This document shows, piece after piece, positions 1-8,397 of a stretch of DNA of 64,000 nt. Location: the NCBI RefSeq assembly GCF_003522965.1, contig NZ_CP031513.1, positions 868,001 through 932,000 on the forward strand, in the 5' to 3' direction. The position numbers were made by a program, and so were the translations under genes. Position 1 is the first letter of the stretch. Each line of letters opens with the position of its first letter. The notes beneath the pieces are model-generated. The model saw only the letters and a list, made by a program, of their open reading frames with translations, made no database searches and had not been told where the DNA came from. This DNA comes from Bombilactobacillus bombi. Lineage in GTDB: Bacteria > Bacillota > Bacilli > Lactobacillales > Lactobacillaceae.

Positions 1-1
1 T

Positions 2-556
2 ATGACAAAGACTATTGGAATTTTTGTAGGCAGTTTGCGCAAGGGTTCTTATTCACGGATTATTGCTCAGGAGATGGCTAAACAATTTCCTGCTGGTTAT
101 GAAGCTAAATTCATCGAAATTGGTGACTTACCTTTATACAACCAAGACTTTGATGACTTGAACGAAGTACCTGCACAATATCCAAAATTCCGTGATGAGG
201 TCAAAGCAATTGATGCTGCTTTGTTTGTTACACCAGAATATAACCGCAGTGTTCCAGCAGTTTTGAAGAACGCTTTAGATGTTGCTTCTCGTCCTTATGG
301 TGCTAATGTTTGGGATGGCAAGCCAGCAGCTGTTGTTTCTGTTTCTATTGGTGCCATTTCTGGCTTTGGTGCTAACCAGCATTTACGTCAAGCATTAGTC
401 TTTTTGAACATGCCAACTTTGCAACAACCAGAAGCTTACATTGGTAATGTTACTAACTTTATTGACGAAGACAAGGGCGAAGTTAATAATCAAGGAACTA
501 AAGACTTTTTGAAGTCAATTGATGAAGCTTTTGTTAAGTTAATTGACCGTTATTAA
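2..556 (+). CDS. NAD(P)H-dependent FMN/quinone reductase
   Basis: Flavodoxin-fold reductase of the NADPH-dependent FMN reductase family (cytoplasmic; typically reduces free flavin, quinones or chromate). The 184-aa length is normal for the family. The FMN phosphate-binding loop GSLRKGSYS is at residues 10-18, and the second flavin-contact segment starting TPEYN, followed by a conserved V-P-x-x-L-K-N-A-x-D pattern, lies around 77-93. The ATG is at the second base of the window, so its ribosome site cannot be seen and the start is assumed. It stands alone: a terminator follows directly and clpP has its own promoter. The physiological substrate cannot be told from sequence. Confidence 0.88.
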   Translation: MTKTIGIFVGSLRKGSYSRIIAQEMAKQFPAGYEAKFIEIGDLPLYNQDFDDLNEVPAQYPKFRDEVKAIDAALFVTPEYNRSVPAVLKNALDVASRPYGANVWDGKPAAVVSVSIGAISGFGANQHLRQALVFLNMPTLQQPEAYIGNVTNFIDEDKGEVNNQGTKDFLKSIDEAFVKLIDRY

Positions 557-563
557 TAATCTC

Positions 564-594
564 GGCATCCGTTTAATTCGGATGTCTTTTTATT
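564..594 (+). terminator. Intrinsic terminator after the FMN reductase
   Basis: GGCATCCG (564-571) pairs with CGGATGTC (579-586), with one G-U pair and a 7-nt loop, and is followed by a T run. Confidence 0.85.
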
Positions 595-614
595 TACATA
601 CGAAGCTTTGATAG

Positions 615-667
615 TTGACTTTTCCTGTAAATGTGATAAATTAGCAGAGTAACCAATAGAGTGCTAA
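615..667 (+). promoter_or_regulatory. clpP promoter with CIRCE-like operator
   Basis: TTGACT (615-620), a 16-nt spacer and TAAATT (637-642) form a plausible promoter. Overlapping the -10 and the start site is TTAGCAGAG (641-649), nine bases, then GAGTGCTAA (659-667). The right arm is a perfect HrcA/CIRCE half-site. The left arm keeps TTAGCA but has GAG where CTC is expected. The known consensus is TTAGCACTC-N9-GAGTGCTAA, so HrcA control of clpP is inferred. Confidence 0.7.
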
Positions 668-689
668 TTAATAAATAGGAGGCTACGAA

Positions 690-1280
690 ATGTTAGTTCC
701 AACAGTTATTGAACAAAGTCCCCGCGGCGAACGGGCTTATGATATTTACTCACGCCTTTTAAAAGATCGAATCATTATGTTGTCTGGTGAAGTGAATGAT
801 CAAATGGCAAACACTGTTATTGCCCAATTATTATTCTTAGATGCACAAGATTCTAAAAAAGATATTTATATGTATATTAACTCTCCTGGTGGTTCAGTCA
901 CAGCTGGCTTAGCAATCATGGATACTATGAACTTTGTTAAAGCTGATGTCCAAACCATTGCAATGGGGATGGCAGCATCTATGGCTAGTGTCTTGTTATC
1001 ATCTGGTGCCAAGGGCAAACGTTTTGCTTTGCCAAATTCCACAGTCTTAATTCACCAACCTTCTGGTGGTGCTCAAGGACAACAAACAGAAATTGAAATT
1101 GCTGCTGAAGAAATTCTCAAAACGCGTGAACGTTTGAATAAGATTTTGGCTGACAATTCTGGTCAAGATATCGAAACCATTAAAAAAGATACCGAAAGAG
1201 ATAACTACATGACTGCTCAAGAAGCCAAAGATTATGGTTTGATTGATGACATCATGGTTAATAAATCCGCGGAAAAATAA
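690..1280 (+). CDS. clpP: ATP-dependent Clp protease proteolytic subunit
   Basis: ClpP serine protease. It forms the tetradecameric barrel that degrades proteins unfolded by ClpX/ClpC/ClpE in the cytoplasm. The 196-aa length is typical. Ser in the GMAASMAS segment, His in LIHQPSGG and Asp in the TERDNYM segment supply the catalytic triad. The ATG at 690 follows AGGAGG with normal spacing. The gene is monocistronic: CIRCE-like operator in front, terminator behind. The operator suggests heat-shock control by HrcA rather than only CtsR. Confidence 0.97.
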   Translation: MLVPTVIEQSPRGERAYDIYSRLLKDRIIMLSGEVNDQMANTVIAQLLFLDAQDSKKDIYMYINSPGGSVTAGLAIMDTMNFVKADVQTIAMGMAASMASVLLSSGAKGKRFALPNSTVLIHQPSGGAQGQQTEIEIAAEEILKTRERLNKILADNSGQDIETIKKDTERDNYMTAQEAKDYGLIDDIMVNKSAEK

Positions 1281-1291
1281 ATAATAATTAA

Positions 1292-1330
1292 AGAGCCTGA
1301 GATAATTCTTACCTCAAGCTCTTTTTGTTT
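1292..1330 (+). terminator. clpP terminator
   Basis: AGAGCCTGAG pairs with CTCAAGCTCT (one internal mismatch) and is followed by CTTTTTGTTT. It lies between convergent clpP and nox; the A/T flanks could also serve nox weakly. Confidence 0.8.
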
Positions 1331-1343
1331 ACAGAGAAATAAT

Positions 1344-2702
1344 TTATTTAGCTTGCAATTGCCGTTGAGCTTTTTGAGCTGCAACATTCATAATATTCCA
1401 AGGACAATCAAATCCAGGTTGGAAGAAGAAATCCGTATAAGCTAAATCTGCCACAGTTAAATGTTGCTGAATGGCTAAAGAAATTGTATTAATATTCGCC
1501 GTAACATCAGCAGTCGACATGATTTGTGCCCCTAAAATTTGACCATTTTCAGGATTATAAGTTAATTTAAATTGTACTTTAGCATTATGAGCGTCAGGCA
1601 CAAACGGTGGACGGTAGCTATCTTCCACATACACTGAAGCTGATTGAACAGGATAGTTTTTGGCAGTTGCATCTTTAATGCCCGTCGAAGCAAAATGATA
1701 ACGGAACACTGAAAGTGCAGAAGATCCCGAAACAGCAGGTGTTGGTTGACTAGCCTTTTCCAAATTTTTCACTGCATAGCGACCTTGGCGCCGACTATTA
1801 GTGGCTAAGGCAATTTTAGCAGGTTGACCAGTAGGTGCAAAAGTTACATAAGTTGCATCTCCAACAGCAAAAATATCTGGTTGACTAGTACGTTGGTATT
1901 GGTCAGTTTTTATTGTTTGATCATCATTTAATTCTAAAGTATCAGCTAACCAAGCAGTATTAGGTTTAACTCCAACGGATTCAATCACTAAATCCGCTGC
2001 ATAAGTACCCTTGTCTGTTACAACTTGTTGAACTTTGCCATTATCACCAACAAATCTTTGGACATTTTCACCTAAAGCTAAGTCCACGTTATTTTGTTTT
2101 AACTCTTGCGCCAAAACATCAGTAAATTCAGAATCCAAATACGTTCCTAAAATTCGAGGTAAAACATCAATTATTGTTACTTGTTTGCCGGCTTTAGCAA
2201 ATGCCTCAGCGGCTTCAATTCCGATATAGCCTGAGCCAATCACCACCACTTTATCAATCAGCGGTTCCACAGTTGCGCGTTTGAGCTTCATTGCCCAATC
2301 ACGACCCCGCATAAAATAGATATTCTTCAAATCATTACCAGCAACTGGAATTTGTGCTGGAACTGCTCCAGTGCTGATAATAAGCTTATCATAACTTTCA
2401 GTTCTGGTAGTATCATCAGCTAAATTGTGAACTGTTACTTGATGCTCAGTAGAATTAATCGCAGTAACATCCTGTTGAATAAATACATGAACACCCTTTT
2501 TTTCCATGTCCTCTTTGGTTGCATAGCTTACACTATTAACATCTTTAACGACACCTTCTAAATAAAGCTGCATTCCACAGGAGAGAAAAGAAAGAAAATC
2601 GCCCTTTTCATACCATTGAATCTCTGCTTGTGGATAGTCTTGCAATAATTCTTGCACCGCTTCAAAACCACCATGTGATGAACCAACTACAACTACTTTC
2701 AT
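1344..2702 (-). CDS. nox: NADH oxidase / CoA-disulfide reductase family flavoprotein
   Basis: FAD-dependent pyridine nucleotide-disulfide oxidoreductase, 452 aa, most like the H2O-forming NADH oxidases of lactic acid bacteria, which regenerate NAD+ with O2. The N-terminal FAD-binding motif VVVGSSHGG starts at residue 4. The redox-active Cys lies in [14 protein letters not shown] second dinucleotide-binding loop [15 protein letters not shown] binds NAD(P)H, and IFAVGDA is the C-terminal FAD contact. The single active-site Cys separates it from CXXC reductases. GGGAGG precedes the ATG. Monocistronic, with its own promoter and a palindrome in it. CoA-disulfide reductase activity remains an alternative. 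Confidence 0.88.
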   Translation of the reverse strand: MKVVVVGSSHGGFEAVQELLQDYPQAEIQWYEKGDFLSFLSCGMQLYLEGVVKDVNSVSYATKEDMEKKGVHVFIQQDVTAINSTEHQVTVHNLADDTTRTESYDKLIISTGAVPAQIPVAGNDLKNIYFMRGRDWAMKLKRATVEPLIDKVVVIGSGYIGIEAAEAFAKAGKQVTIIDVLPRILGTYLDSEFTDVLAQELKQNNVDLALGENVQRFVGDNGKVQQVVTDKGTYAADLVIESVGVKPNTAWLADTLELNDDQTIKTDQYQRTSQPDIFAVGDATYVTFAPTGQPAKIALATNSRRQGRYAVKNLEKASQPTPAVSGSSALSVFRYHFASTGIKDATAKNYPVQSASVYVEDSYRPPFVPDAHNAKVQFKLTYNPENGQILGAQIMSTADVTANINTISLAIQQHLTVADLAYTDFFFQPGFDCPWNIMNVAAQKAQRQLQAK

Positions 2703-2735
2703 AAATTGAGTTCCTCCCTTTTCAGTTACACCTAC

Positions 2736-2763
2736 ATTATAATGGTTCTAAATTAGAATGCAA
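2736..2763 (-). promoter_or_regulatory. nox promoter with palindromic operator candidate
   Basis: Read on the minus strand: TTGCAT (2758-2763), a 16-nt spacer and TATAAT (2736-2741). The spacer contains the perfect palindrome TTCTAAATTAGAA (2746-2758), a good position for a repressor. The regulator is not identifiable; a redox or metal-dependent repressor is only a guess. Confidence 0.6.
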
Positions 2764-2838
2764 TATTATCTCTAGAATAACTCTCGGTAATTGTTATAAA
2801 TGTGCTTGTACCACTGCCATAGAACCAAAAATAATTAT

Positions 2839-3708
2839 TTAATGATTGACTGAACTATCTTTTGCATGTGCAAATTGGTTCATCCATTGAGGTAAATACT
2901 GATCAATCATCGTCGGTAACACAACATAGTTATCTTTGGCTAACAACTCTGCCCCGTAGCTGTGCAAAAAAACTGCCGCTAAAACAGCATCATGCCAATT
3001 AGAAAATTGTGCTGCAAAGCCTGCTATCATACCAGTTAATGTATCACCCATTCCCCCGGTAGCCATTGCTGGAGTTCCCAGTGTGTTTTCATAGATTTCT
3101 GCTTCATTGTTGAAATAAATATGCGAAGGTGAGCCCTTAAGAATTAATGCTGTTTGGGGCGCTGCTATCTGTTGCAAATATTGATAATTATTAGTTGTTG
3201 TTTGCTGTTGAGGTGTTAATCCACTCAACCGTTGCCATTCAATTTGATGAGGTGTTAAAATCACCTGGGCTTGACAATGTTGGAGATCAATTTGATATTG
3301 AGCCAATAACGTAATCGCTGAAGCATCAATAATCAAACATTGTTGTTTACTAACTTTTTTAATAATGGCCGTCAGTAACTGCGCATTATTGGTAGTTACT
3401 TCTAAACCGGGGCCAATAGCAATGACATTTACACTAGTTAATAATTCTAGTAATGGTTTAGAATTATTTAAATCTAAAACCATTGCCTCGGGCAAGCGTG
3501 CATGCAAACTAATAAAATTATCTATACTAGTAGCGACACTAACTAGTCCAGCTCCTGTATACACTGCTGCTGTAGCAGCCATAATAGCTGCACCACCAAA
3601 ATTAGCGCTTCCAGCAATTAATAAAACTTTACCAAAAGTACCCTTATAAGAATTGTGGGGGCGCGGTTGAATAACATTATTTAAAATTTTTGTTGTAAGT
3701 TTTTTCAT
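2839..3708 (-). CDS. nnrD: ADP-dependent NAD(P)H-hydrate dehydratase
   Basis: YjeF C-terminal/CARKD family repair enzyme. It uses ADP to dehydrate damaged NAD(P)HX back to NAD(P)H in the cytoplasm. The 289-aa length fits the stand-alone dehydratase without the epimerase domain. Visible motifs are the N-terminal KGTFGKVLLIAGS, the central LTPHQIEW, and the C-terminal GGMGDTLTGMIAG nucleotide-binding/catalytic segment carrying the conserved Asp. It is divergent from the adjacent tRNA-Leu and has no operon partner. Confidence 0.92.
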   Translation of the reverse strand: MKKLTTKILNNVIQPRPHNSYKGTFGKVLLIAGSANFGGAAIMAATAAVYTGAGLVSVATSIDNFISLHARLPEAMVLDLNNSKPLLELLTSVNVIAIGPGLEVTTNNAQLLTAIIKKVSKQQCLIIDASAITLLAQYQIDLQHCQAQVILTPHQIEWQRLSGLTPQQQTTTNNYQYLQQIAAPQTALILKGSPSHIYFNNEAEIYENTLGTPAMATGGMGDTLTGMIAGFAAQFSNWHDAVLAAVFLHSYGAELLAKDNYVVLPTMIDQYLPQWMNQFAHAKDSSVNH

Positions 3709-3767
3709 AATTTTTAAATTTCCTAGTTACAATTAGTTTAAAATTTGATAAAATTAGTATTTGTAAA

Positions 3768-3851
3768 GCCGCTGTGGCGGAATTGGCAGACGCGCAGCGT
3801 TCAGGTCGCTGTATGGTTTTCCATGTGCAGGTTCGACTCCTGTCAGCGGCA
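3768..3851 (+). tRNA. tRNA-Leu (anticodon CAG)
   Basis: The acceptor stem GCCGCTG (3768-3774) pairs with CAGCGGC (3844-3850), discriminator A at 3851. The anticodon arm CAGCG-TTCAGGT-CGCTG gives anticodon CAG (reads CUG). A long class-II variable arm and a TTCGACT T-loop are present. CCA is not encoded. A -10-like TAAAAT lies at 3749-3754. Confidence 0.96.
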
Positions 3852-3920
3852 ATATTGTTTCTGTTAATGGTTTATCAATATTTATCAGAATACGGTCTTC
3901 TCATTCATTATATTTATTAA

Positions 3921-3951
3921 AACAGAAGTTCTTAGAACTTCTGTTTTTTAA
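3921..3951. terminator. Bidirectional terminator between tRNA-Leu and the AhpD-like gene
   Basis: AACAGAAGTTC (3921-3931) pairs perfectly with GAACTTCTGTT (3935-3945), with A-rich 5' and T-rich 3' flanks, so it can act on both strands. Confidence 0.85.
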
Positions 3952-3954
3952 TTC

Positions 3955-4302
3955 CTAATTTTCTTTTTCTTGAAGATATTGAGCAAATGATAATGCTTTT
4001 GCACCATAAACTGTGGAAGGTCCACCTCCCATTAAAATTGCAACATTTACTACTTCTGCCAATTGTTCCATAGTAACACCATTTTTTAAATTACTTTTAA
4101 CGTGTGACATGATACAGCCTTCACAGCGATCTGCAATCGCAATTCCTAAGGCAATCATTTCTTTGGTTTTCGTATCCAAAGCACCTTCTTGCATTGTAGT
4201 TTTAACTAAACCACCGAAGGCTTTCATTTCTTCTGGTGATTGCTTACGCAAATTAGCCGTTTCTTTTCCAAATTTTTCATATTGTTCACTATAATCAACC
4301 AT
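3955..4302 (-). CDS. Carboxymuconolactone decarboxylase family (AhpD-like) protein
   Basis: Small all-helical protein of 115 aa. It carries the AhpD-type active-site motif CEGCIMSH (CXXCXXXH) in the middle, preceded by the conserved acidic residue of ADRCE. Family members act as thiol-dependent peroxidase or disulfide-exchange proteins; true decarboxylases lack the CXXC. A role in peroxide or thiol defence is likely, with an unknown partner. It ends inside the terminator shared with tRNA-Leu. No AhpC gene is adjacent. Confidence 0.85.
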   Translation of the reverse strand: MVDYSEQYEKFGKETANLRKQSPEEMKAFGGLVKTTMQEGALDTKTKEMIALGIAIADRCEGCIMSHVKSNLKNGVTMEQLAEVVNVAILMGGGPSTVYGAKALSFAQYLQEKEN

Positions 4303-4379
4303 AATCTATTCCTCCATTTATAAGTACTTATCTTTATTAAACCGCAAAAAGTAAATGCTTTCAATAGATATGCGACCAA

Positions 4380-4409
4380 CAAAAAATCCGATATAAAATT
4401 ATATCGGAT
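4380..4409 (-). terminator. Terminator of the YisL-type gene
   Basis: ATCCGATATA (4386-4395) and TATATCGGAT (4400-4409) form a perfect stem followed on the minus strand by TTTTTT. Confidence 0.85.
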
Positions 4410-4434
4410 CAAAATCTAGTTTAACTACCTTAGC

Positions 4435-4791
4435 CTAGTGAAACAATGGGAAACCATCCGTCATTATAAAACCGATAATAACCACAATAACTGCTAAAAT
4501 AAGAGCCCCATAAAACATAACTCGAGAAAACTGTTTCTTTAATTTTTTGGCAAAGGCCATTTCAATTAAACCAATTAAACCTACTGCAAGGATAATTTTC
4601 ACAATTGTCAAAATTGGATGCTCATGCCAAGCATAACTAAACATTAATGCTCCACTAATAATCAATATTATGTAGCAAATACGCGCAATCATTACCCAAA
4701 CTTTGGCTTGGGGAACTTTAGCTAATAAACCGCCAATAATTGCTACAAATAATACTACGCCAACAACTAGATGTAACCAAGGCCACAACAT
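4435..4791 (-). CDS. YisL family (DUF1516) small membrane protein
   Basis: A 118-aa protein made of four hydrophobic helices, roughly residues 3-24, 32-51, 59-80 and 91-111, the layout and length of the YisL/DUF1516 family. The conserved start MLWPWLHL and a short basic loop after helix 3 (KKLKKQ) are visible. The function of the family is unknown; it sits in the cytoplasmic membrane. The gene is alone, with its own terminator. Confidence 0.82.
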   Translation of the reverse strand: MLWPWLHLVVGVVLFVAIIGGLLAKVPQAKVWVMIARICYIILIISGALMFSYAWHEHPILTIVKIILAVGLIGLIEMAFAKKLKKQFSRVMFYGALILAVIVVIIGFIMTDGFPLFH

Positions 4792-4849
4792 TTTATCACC
4801 TCAAATATTAATAATAATTATTATAGAACAATTTTTGAATAATAGAATC

Positions 4850-4883
4850 AAAAAAAGCATTCCACTTTTCAGAAGAATGCTTT
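4850..4883 (-). terminator. Terminator of the oppA-amidohydrolase unit
   Basis: AAAGCATTC (4854-4862) pairs with GAATGCTTT (4875-4883); a run of T follows on the minus strand. Confidence 0.85.
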
Positions 4884-4894
4884 CATAATTTTAA

Positions 4895-6106
4895 TTATGC
4901 TGGTTGGTGAACACAGACACCACCTTGATAAACAGCTTTTTCTTTTTGAATAACTTTAATATCTTGAATAGGATTATCTTTCATTACAATAAAGTCTGCC
5001 ACTTTACCCACACTAATCTCACCGTAGTCTTTGCTGACATGCATCGCTTTGGCACAATTAATTGTCGCAGTGTCAATCGCTTGTGCTGGTGTCATGCCTG
5101 CTTTTTCTACATATAATTGCATTTCATAGGCACTTTCATTTTCAAAGCCATTATAAGGAGTCCCTGCATCAGTCCCCATAGCAATAGGGATTCCAGCAGC
5201 AGCAGCTTTTTTGATACTAGCAAAGTGTTTTTTAATATTGATGATAACTTTTTGACGTGCCCAATCAGCAACTGTGTCTTCCCCATATTTGTAGATTGCA
5301 TACATAGCATTCATCGTTGGTACCACAAAAGTTTTATGTTCTTTCATGATATCAATGGTCTCATCATCAATATCAAAGGCATGTTCAACTGTATCTACAC
5401 CAGCTTGAGCTGCTTCTTTAACTCCAGCATTGCCTTGGGCATGAGCAGCAACAGTCTTATTTTTGTGATGGGCTTCTCGAACAGCAGCTTTGACTTCATC
5501 TTCATTAAATTGGATATCATCTGGTGTTTCACCATTACGCAAAACCCCACCAGTCACCATTAGTTTAATATTATCGACACCATTTTTCATAGATTGACGA
5601 ACGCCCTTAATCATTTCGTCTACGCCATCAACTTCAATTCCTGATCCATCACCGTGACCTCCAGTCATGGTGAAAGCTTTACCGGAAGTCATAACTCGTG
5701 GACCAGCAATCATCTTTTGATGTTGCATTATTTTAATAGGAATATCAATATCATAAGCAGCACCTACATTGCGAATATAAGTGACACCGTGATTAATGAG
5801 ATCTTGCATGTTTTTTATAGCAAACATTGTCTGTATAGCTTTAGGATCAGCGCCTTCAATGCTACTTTCTTGTTCGGCCCAATAAGTTGGAGTACTCCCA
5901 ATATGGGTATGAGCATTCATAATGCCAGGCATAACATATTGATTATGAAAGTCTACAATTTGATCAACAATTGACTCTGAAGGTACTCCTTGTCCCATAG
6001 CAGTTATTCTTTGAGTATCAGTGTCAACGGTAAAATATTGTTGTGGTTGAAAATCTTGTTGTTCATGTTGATAGATATTAGCGTTAATAAAAGTTATTTT
6101 AGTCAT
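4895..6106 (-). CDS. Metal-dependent amidohydrolase (imidazolonepropionase/prolidase-like)
   Basis: TIM-barrel amidohydrolase, 403 aa. It carries the metal ligands of the superfamily: NAHTH near residue 65, the carboxylated Lys in NIKLMVTGG, a His in AAHAQGNAG, another in VEHAFD and the Asp in AMGTDAGTP. Closest in style to the group that includes bacterial Xaa-Pro/Xaa-Arg dipeptidases, so it probably hydrolyses a dipeptide or N-acyl amino acid in the cytoplasm. It follows the peptide-binding lipoprotein by 24 nt with no terminator between, so both share the T-box leader. That context supports a role in peptide use; the exact substrate is unknown. Confidence 0.82.
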   Translation of the reverse strand: MTKITFINANIYQHEQQDFQPQQYFTVDTDTQRITAMGQGVPSESIVDQIVDFHNQYVMPGIMNAHTHIGSTPTYWAEQESSIEGADPKAIQTMFAIKNMQDLINHGVTYIRNVGAAYDIDIPIKIMQHQKMIAGPRVMTSGKAFTMTGGHGDGSGIEVDGVDEMIKGVRQSMKNGVDNIKLMVTGGVLRNGETPDDIQFNEDEVKAAVREAHHKNKTVAAHAQGNAGVKEAAQAGVDTVEHAFDIDDETIDIMKEHKTFVVPTMNAMYAIYKYGEDTVADWARQKVIINIKKHFASIKKAAAAGIPIAMGTDAGTPYNGFENESAYEMQLYVEKAGMTPAQAIDTATINCAKAMHVSKDYGEISVGKVADFIVMKDNPIQDIKVIQKEKAVYQGGVCVHQPA

Positions 6107-6130
6107 TATAAAGTCCCTCTCTTTTTAAAA

Positions 6131-7747
6131 TTATTTCCAATAAGCATATTGCAATTGTCCTGAATTTCCAGACATAGCATCCCATTTCAACCCACCTAAT
6201 TTACTGTTGACAAAATGTGCTTGGGCTGCTTGATAAGTAGGAGCTACACCGGCAATTTGCATTAAACGTTGATCGGCTTGCTTTTCAAATTCCCACCGTT
6301 GTTGTGCTGAATAAGTTGTTGTATCAGAAACTTTATCCATCAGTGCATCATATTGGTCATCTTTAGTTTTTGCAAAATTAATTTGATTATTGCTGCGCAT
6401 CCCATCTAGGAAGTTTTGGGCATCAGGATAATCAGGTCCCCAACCCACTGTACAGATATCAAAATCACAACTAAAATCACGTGAAACATGAGTTGCATGT
6501 GGTACAGAAACAATATTGATTTTTAGGCCGGGCAAGTTCTTTTGGACAGCACCTTGTACATATTCAGCCAATTTCTTTTCGGTATCAACGTCATCCACCA
6601 AAAAGTCTAATGTGACCTTAGATTTACCTAAATCACTTTGAGCTTTTTGCCAATATTGTTTAGCTTGATTAACATCTGTCGGTGCTAAATTTCCTACTTC
6701 ATCAATAAAATCACGTCCTGTTTTAGGATCTTTAGCATAATTTTTAGGTACTATATTAGTTGCAGGTCGCGAGCCATCTTGCAATACTTTGTTAGCTAAT
6801 TGCTGGCGGTTGATAACTAAGCTAATAGCATGCCGCAAATTTTCATTAGCTGTAGCTGTTCGTTTAGAATTGAAATAAATATAATTGTTACGTCCTGTTG
6901 GCGTTACTACAAGTTCTTTGCTGTTGCGATTTTGCTTCACAAATTGACCACTAACATTAGTTAAATCTACACTGCCAGATTTAAACATACTTTGAGCTGT
7001 ATTATCATCTTTGACGACATTGACATCAACTTTGGCAATTTGCACATGTTTAGCATTCCAATAGTACTTATTTTTTACGTAATGCCAAGAATCATTATTG
7101 CCATTCCACCCCTTCAAAGTGTATGGTCCATTAGCAACTGTTGTTTGATCATTAGTGCCATATTTTTCACCATATTTTTTAATAGCAGCTGTTTGGACCG
7201 GTTTATAGCCTACAAAAATATAATTAATAAATGGAATAGGCTTAGTCAAAGTTATTGAAAAAGTTCGTTGGTTGATAGCTTTGACTCCTAATTTATGTGG
7301 ATCCATCTTACCAGTATTAATGGCTTTAAAGTTTTGAATATATTGAACATCTGTAGTAGCTTGCGATTTAGTTTTAGGATCGGTGGTTCTTACTAGCGAA
7401 GTTACAAAATCTTGGGCTGTTACAGGCTTACCATCTTGCCAACGTGCATTCTTTTTAATCTTAAAAGTATATTTAGTTCCATTTTCTGTGGGCTGAACAA
7501 TTTTTTCAACCATCCCGGGAACTATCTTATTATTACGATCTCGTTTATAAATACCTTCACTGATTTGATCAAGAATAGCTCCCCCATTAGTTTCAATGGA
7601 CTTATTAGGATCAACAGTCATCGGTTCTCCTGGGATCGTAATTTTTAAAGTTTGATTATCGGCACCAGCTGCTTTGGAACCACAACCGGTTAATAAGGCT
7701 ACTCCTACCACCAAATACATCCACAGCTTCTGCTTTTTTTGCCACAT
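6131..7747 (-). CDS. oppA: Oligopeptide ABC transporter substrate-binding lipoprotein
   Basis: Family 5 extracellular solute-binding protein, 538 aa. It captures peptides outside the cell and delivers them to an Opp permease. The lipoprotein signal peptide ends in ALLTGC, followed by the SBP_bac_5 fold with conserved segments such as GEPMTVDPNKS and GWGPDYPDAQNFLD. The start is taken at the ATG preceded by AGGGGGAAG; a longer reading frame upstream would run back into the T-box terminator region. No oppBCDF is nearby, so it must use a permease coded elsewhere. It is controlled by a T-box and is followed by the amidohydrolase. Confidence 0.9.
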   Translation of the reverse strand: MWQKKQKLWMYLVVGVALLTGCGSKAAGADNQTLKITIPGEPMTVDPNKSIETNGGAILDQISEGIYKRDRNNKIVPGMVEKIVQPTENGTKYTFKIKKNARWQDGKPVTAQDFVTSLVRTTDPKTKSQATTDVQYIQNFKAINTGKMDPHKLGVKAINQRTFSITLTKPIPFINYIFVGYKPVQTAAIKKYGEKYGTNDQTTVANGPYTLKGWNGNNDSWHYVKNKYYWNAKHVQIAKVDVNVVKDDNTAQSMFKSGSVDLTNVSGQFVKQNRNSKELVVTPTGRNNYIYFNSKRTATANENLRHAISLVINRQQLANKVLQDGSRPATNIVPKNYAKDPKTGRDFIDEVGNLAPTDVNQAKQYWQKAQSDLGKSKVTLDFLVDDVDTEKKLAEYVQGAVQKNLPGLKINIVSVPHATHVSRDFSCDFDICTVGWGPDYPDAQNFLDGMRSNNQINFAKTKDDQYDALMDKVSDTTTYSAQQRWEFEKQADQRLMQIAGVAPTYQAAQAHFVNSKLGGLKWDAMSGNSGQLQYAYWK

Positions 7748-7790
7748 AATTACTTCCCCCTTTAAATGTTTTTTGATGACTATTGCCAAC

Positions 7791-8068
7791 AAAAAAACGC
7801 CCTTTTAGAATATTAATCTAAAAGGACGCCAAAACGCGGTACCACCTTCGTTACAGAATTGTTAATTCTGTCGCTCACGTACGCCTGCATTAATCAGGAT
7901 AACGTTCGCGCTATAAAGGGCGCACCCGCGTTACTCTCAGCGAATAACTTGCTCTAACTCAACTTTCATTAATAAGACGTTACACCTTCGCAGATAACGG
8001 TGCTCTCTGACAACCTCTTAATAACTACTCCTTAAATTATCTTAGCAATTTCTCATCTATGTTTAATG
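7791..8068 (-). promoter_or_regulatory. T-box leader upstream of oppA
   Basis: Read on the minus strand, AAGGTGGTACCGCG (about 7834-7847) is the canonical T-box antiterminator sequence; UGGU would pair with an ACCA tRNA end. It is preceded by a hairpin formed by ACAGAATT and AATTCTGT. It is followed by the competing terminator: stem 7798-7829, then T7. The 5' part has the GUUGUCAGAGAGC start typical of Stem I. The specifier codon cannot be fixed with confidence. GUU (Val), just before an A and UUCGC that can pair with an upstream GCGAA, is the best candidate. Confidence 0.9.
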
Positions 8069-8074
8069 ATTATT

Positions 8075-8102
8075 ATCATAACAGGTTAATTGTAATTGTC
8101 AA
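8075..8102 (-). promoter_or_regulatory. Promoter of the T-box/oppA transcript
   Basis: TTGACA (8097-8102), 16 nt, TATGAT (8075-8080) on the minus strand. The predicted start near 8068 gives a leader of about 320 nt. Confidence 0.75.
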
Positions 8103-8278
8103 CTATTATATTATTTTTATTTTTAATTTTTGGAATTAGAAAGCTGTTTCTAAGTTGTTAAAAAAATAAAATCAAGCTTATGGCTGATAAATCACTAGAT
8201 TTTTATTAAAATGTTATTATTCTCAAAATCAAAATTATAATAACTGTTTATTTTATTATAGTAATTTAAAAATTAATG
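8103..8278. other. AT-rich spacer between divergent promoters
   Basis: No reading frame, hairpin or recognisable operator was found here. It separates the T-box/oppA promoter from the aromatic operon promoter. Confidence 0.5.
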
Positions 8279-8307
8279 TTGACACATTTAATTACTAATG
8301 TTTTAAT
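8279..8307 (+). promoter_or_regulatory. Promoter of the aromatic amino acid operon
   Basis: TTGACA (8279-8284), a 17-nt spacer and TTTAAT (8302-8307) with the extended -10 element TGT before it. Transcription should start near 8314, giving a leader of about 270 nt before the first structural gene. Confidence 0.8.
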
Positions 8308-8340
8308 GTAAACATAATTTATTGAGAAAGGAAGATTAAG

Positions 8341-8397
8341 ATGACTTGTTGTTTACTTAAGAAAGTTTATTATTTTGACTTTGCTTATTTTAAGTAG
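8341..8397 (+). CDS. Leader peptide rich in Tyr and Phe
   Basis: An 18-codon frame encoding MTCCLLKKVYYFDFAYFK, preceded by AAAGGAAG at good spacing and about 27 nt from the predicted transcription start. Residues 10-17 hold three Tyr and three Phe out of eight. Stalling there would cover 8376-8384, one arm of the first regulatory helix. It lies directly ahead of a Tyr/Phe biosynthetic operon. The peptide itself probably has no function beyond sensing charged tRNA-Tyr/tRNA-Phe. Bases 8334-8347, including its start codon, can pair with 8450-8463, so its own translation may also be gated. Confidence 0.78.
   Translation: MTCCLLKKVYYFDFAYFK

Noticed and set aside
5117-5563. 148-aa plus-strand open frame
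   Set aside because: Antisense shadow of the amidohydrolase; no ribosome site and no sensible protein pattern.
7748-7792. Upstream start for oppA
   Set aside because: It would begin next to the T-box terminator and place 16 odd residues before the lipoprotein signal peptide; AGGGGGAAG marks the later ATG.
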